Below, one piece after another: positions 16,040 through 16,835 of a DNA stretch of 16,835 nucleotides. The notes beneath the pieces are model-generated. The model was given only the letters and a program-made list of their open reading frames with translations. It was not told where the DNA came from and did not search any database. Every line of letters starts with the position of its first letter. The stretch's first letter is position 1. The stretch spans positions 1 through 16,835 of the forward strand of contig JAKOGH010000727.1 in assembly GCA_024811115.1 (NCBI GenBank), in the 5' to 3' direction. Position numbers and translations under genes: made by a program. This stretch comes from Terana coerulea (lineage: Eukaryota > Basidiomycota > Agaricomycetes > Polyporales > Phanerochaetaceae).

Positions 16040-16835
16040 CTCTAGGTAGAGGAGCAAGCAGACATCTCTTTCTTTATAGTTTGAAAAGCTGCTTCTGCAT
16101 CCTTACGTGTCTGGGCCAGTAGTTCTGCTCAAGAGTCTGCCACTGGTACATTGCTGCATCCTCTACGGGATTGTGAAGTTTGGTTGGTAGCTGTATAGCA
16201 CTTCAAATGGCGATTGGCAATGAGCTCAGTGTACTCTGGAGTTGAGCGCAAACTCCACAACTGGTATAAGCTGAGCCCAGTCATCTTGTCACTGCAAGGT
16301 AAATAGCCAGAGGTACTGCTCAATCTCTTGGTTGATGCGCTCTGTTTGCCCATTCACGAGAGTGATAAGCTGTTATAAGCTGGCTGTTGATCTCTAGCCT
16401 CTTGTACAGTGCTGTGATGACTTTGGCTGCAAATTGTGGTCTCTAGTTTGATATGATCCCTTATGGTAATCTGTGAAGTCTAAAGAGCTCTCGTTTCAAA
16501 AGTGATGCGATTCCCTCTACTGTCACTGAATCGTTGGTGAGCACGAAGTGTCCCTGCTTAGTGTACAGGTTGACAATTGTCAAGATGGCATTGTAGAGCT
16601 GTCCATCTAGGCTCTTTGATGGAGAGAGTCCAGTTACTAAGTCTGCTCTCACGATTTGCCATGGTTCTTTTGGGACTGCTATTGAAAGTGGGTCTACTCG
16701 TAGGTGGGACGCAGGCTTGAATCACTGGCATTGCTTGCATTCTTTCACATACTGGTCAACAAAGGCTCACATCAGCAGCTACCAATAGTGCCGGCTAACT
16801 AGTTTGTAAGTTCTATCTTATTCTGGATGTCCTGT
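16040..16835 (-). pseudogene. Gypsy integrase zinc-binding and catalytic core, inactivated
   Basis: From right to left on the minus strand the first piece is a zinc-binding region (GHPE, TYKLVSRHYW, VDQYVKECKQCQ). The core follows, starting WQIVRADLVTGLSPSKSLDG with the first catalytic Asp, then AILTIVNLYTKQGHFVLTND. The second catalytic motif should read S-D-R/x-G-P-Q-F but here is S-N-stop-R-P-Q-F (16428-16451), so the Asp is lost. The third region NGQTERINQEIEQYL keeps its Glu but lies in a shifted frame. Stops also occur at 16722, 16767, 16779 and 16818. The piece ends with FALNSRVH and PFEVLYSYQPNF. Integrase inserts the element's DNA; this copy is dead. Confidence 0.85.

Larger units (their letters stand above)
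15169..16835 (-). mobile_element. Ty3/gypsy chromovirus pol 3' part (degenerate, runs off window)
   Basis: Minus-strand protein pieces run in the gypsy order: an integrase zinc-binding region, the integrase core, an integrase C-terminal region and a chromodomain. The element is interrupted by a putative foreign LTR (15812-16030) and by many stops and frame changes, so it cannot encode a working polyprotein. Reverse transcriptase, protease and gag would lie beyond the window's right edge. Integrase followed by a C-terminal chromodomain places it among chromoviruses. Confidence 0.85.

Noticed and set aside
1..16835. CRISPR arrays, bacterial defence operons, rRNA or tRNA genes
   Set aside because: No regularly spaced direct repeats, operon-like gene packing or RNA-gene signatures were seen; splicing and element types indicate a fungal nuclear genome.

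Overview
The window looks like nuclear DNA of a basidiomycete fungus, most likely an Agaricomycete. This is inferred from split genes with many short introns (about 50-70 nt, GT..AG with CTAAC-type branch sites), a fungal Zn2Cys6 factor, a mitochondrial MAM33/p32 gene, a basidiomycete-style auxin-efflux-carrier remnant, and Ty3/gypsy and hAT debris. No bacterial operon, rRNA, tRNA or CRISPR array is visible.

Layout. 1-1325: no recognisable gene. 1326-1924: a small single-pass membrane protein gene with one reading-frame break in a G run. 1925-4493: mostly non-coding, with two adjacent hairpins (2831-2912) and a promoter-like block (3743-3774) without an obvious gene. 4494-4985: an intact two-exon gene for a 143-residue protein with a His...Asn-Cys-Gln-Asp-Trp arrangement. 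6157-7633: a Pro/Tyr-rich Zn2Cys6 transcription-factor gene whose DNA-binding exon is intact but whose proline-rich exons change frame several times, mostly at C runs. 8495-9631: an intact seven-exon MAM33/p32 gene, the best-supported gene here. 10281-11014: an intact two-exon gene for a Ser-rich, basic, probably disordered protein that carries an eIF4E-binding-like motif. 11921-12717: a decayed C-terminal half of an auxin efflux carrier.

From about 13.2 kb to the end the DNA becomes AT-richer and is a nest of mobile-element remains. In order these are: a hAT transposase C-terminal fragment with a putative hAT end; a 312-bp non-autonomous hAT-like element with terminal inverted repeats and an 8-bp target duplication inserted beside it; a pair of 69-bp inverted repeats; and a minus-strand Ty3/gypsy pol (integrase plus chromodomain). 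The pol is full of stops and is split by what looks like a solo LTR of another family.

The genes do not form a pathway; fungal neighbours usually do not. The main caution is that the frame breaks at 1326-1924 and 6157-7633 mostly fall in C or G runs while other genes are clean, so base-level errors are as likely as pseudogenes. The carrier and retroelement lesions (nonsense codons, a lost splice acceptor, clustered transitions) look like real decay. I found no convincing new multi-gene system.
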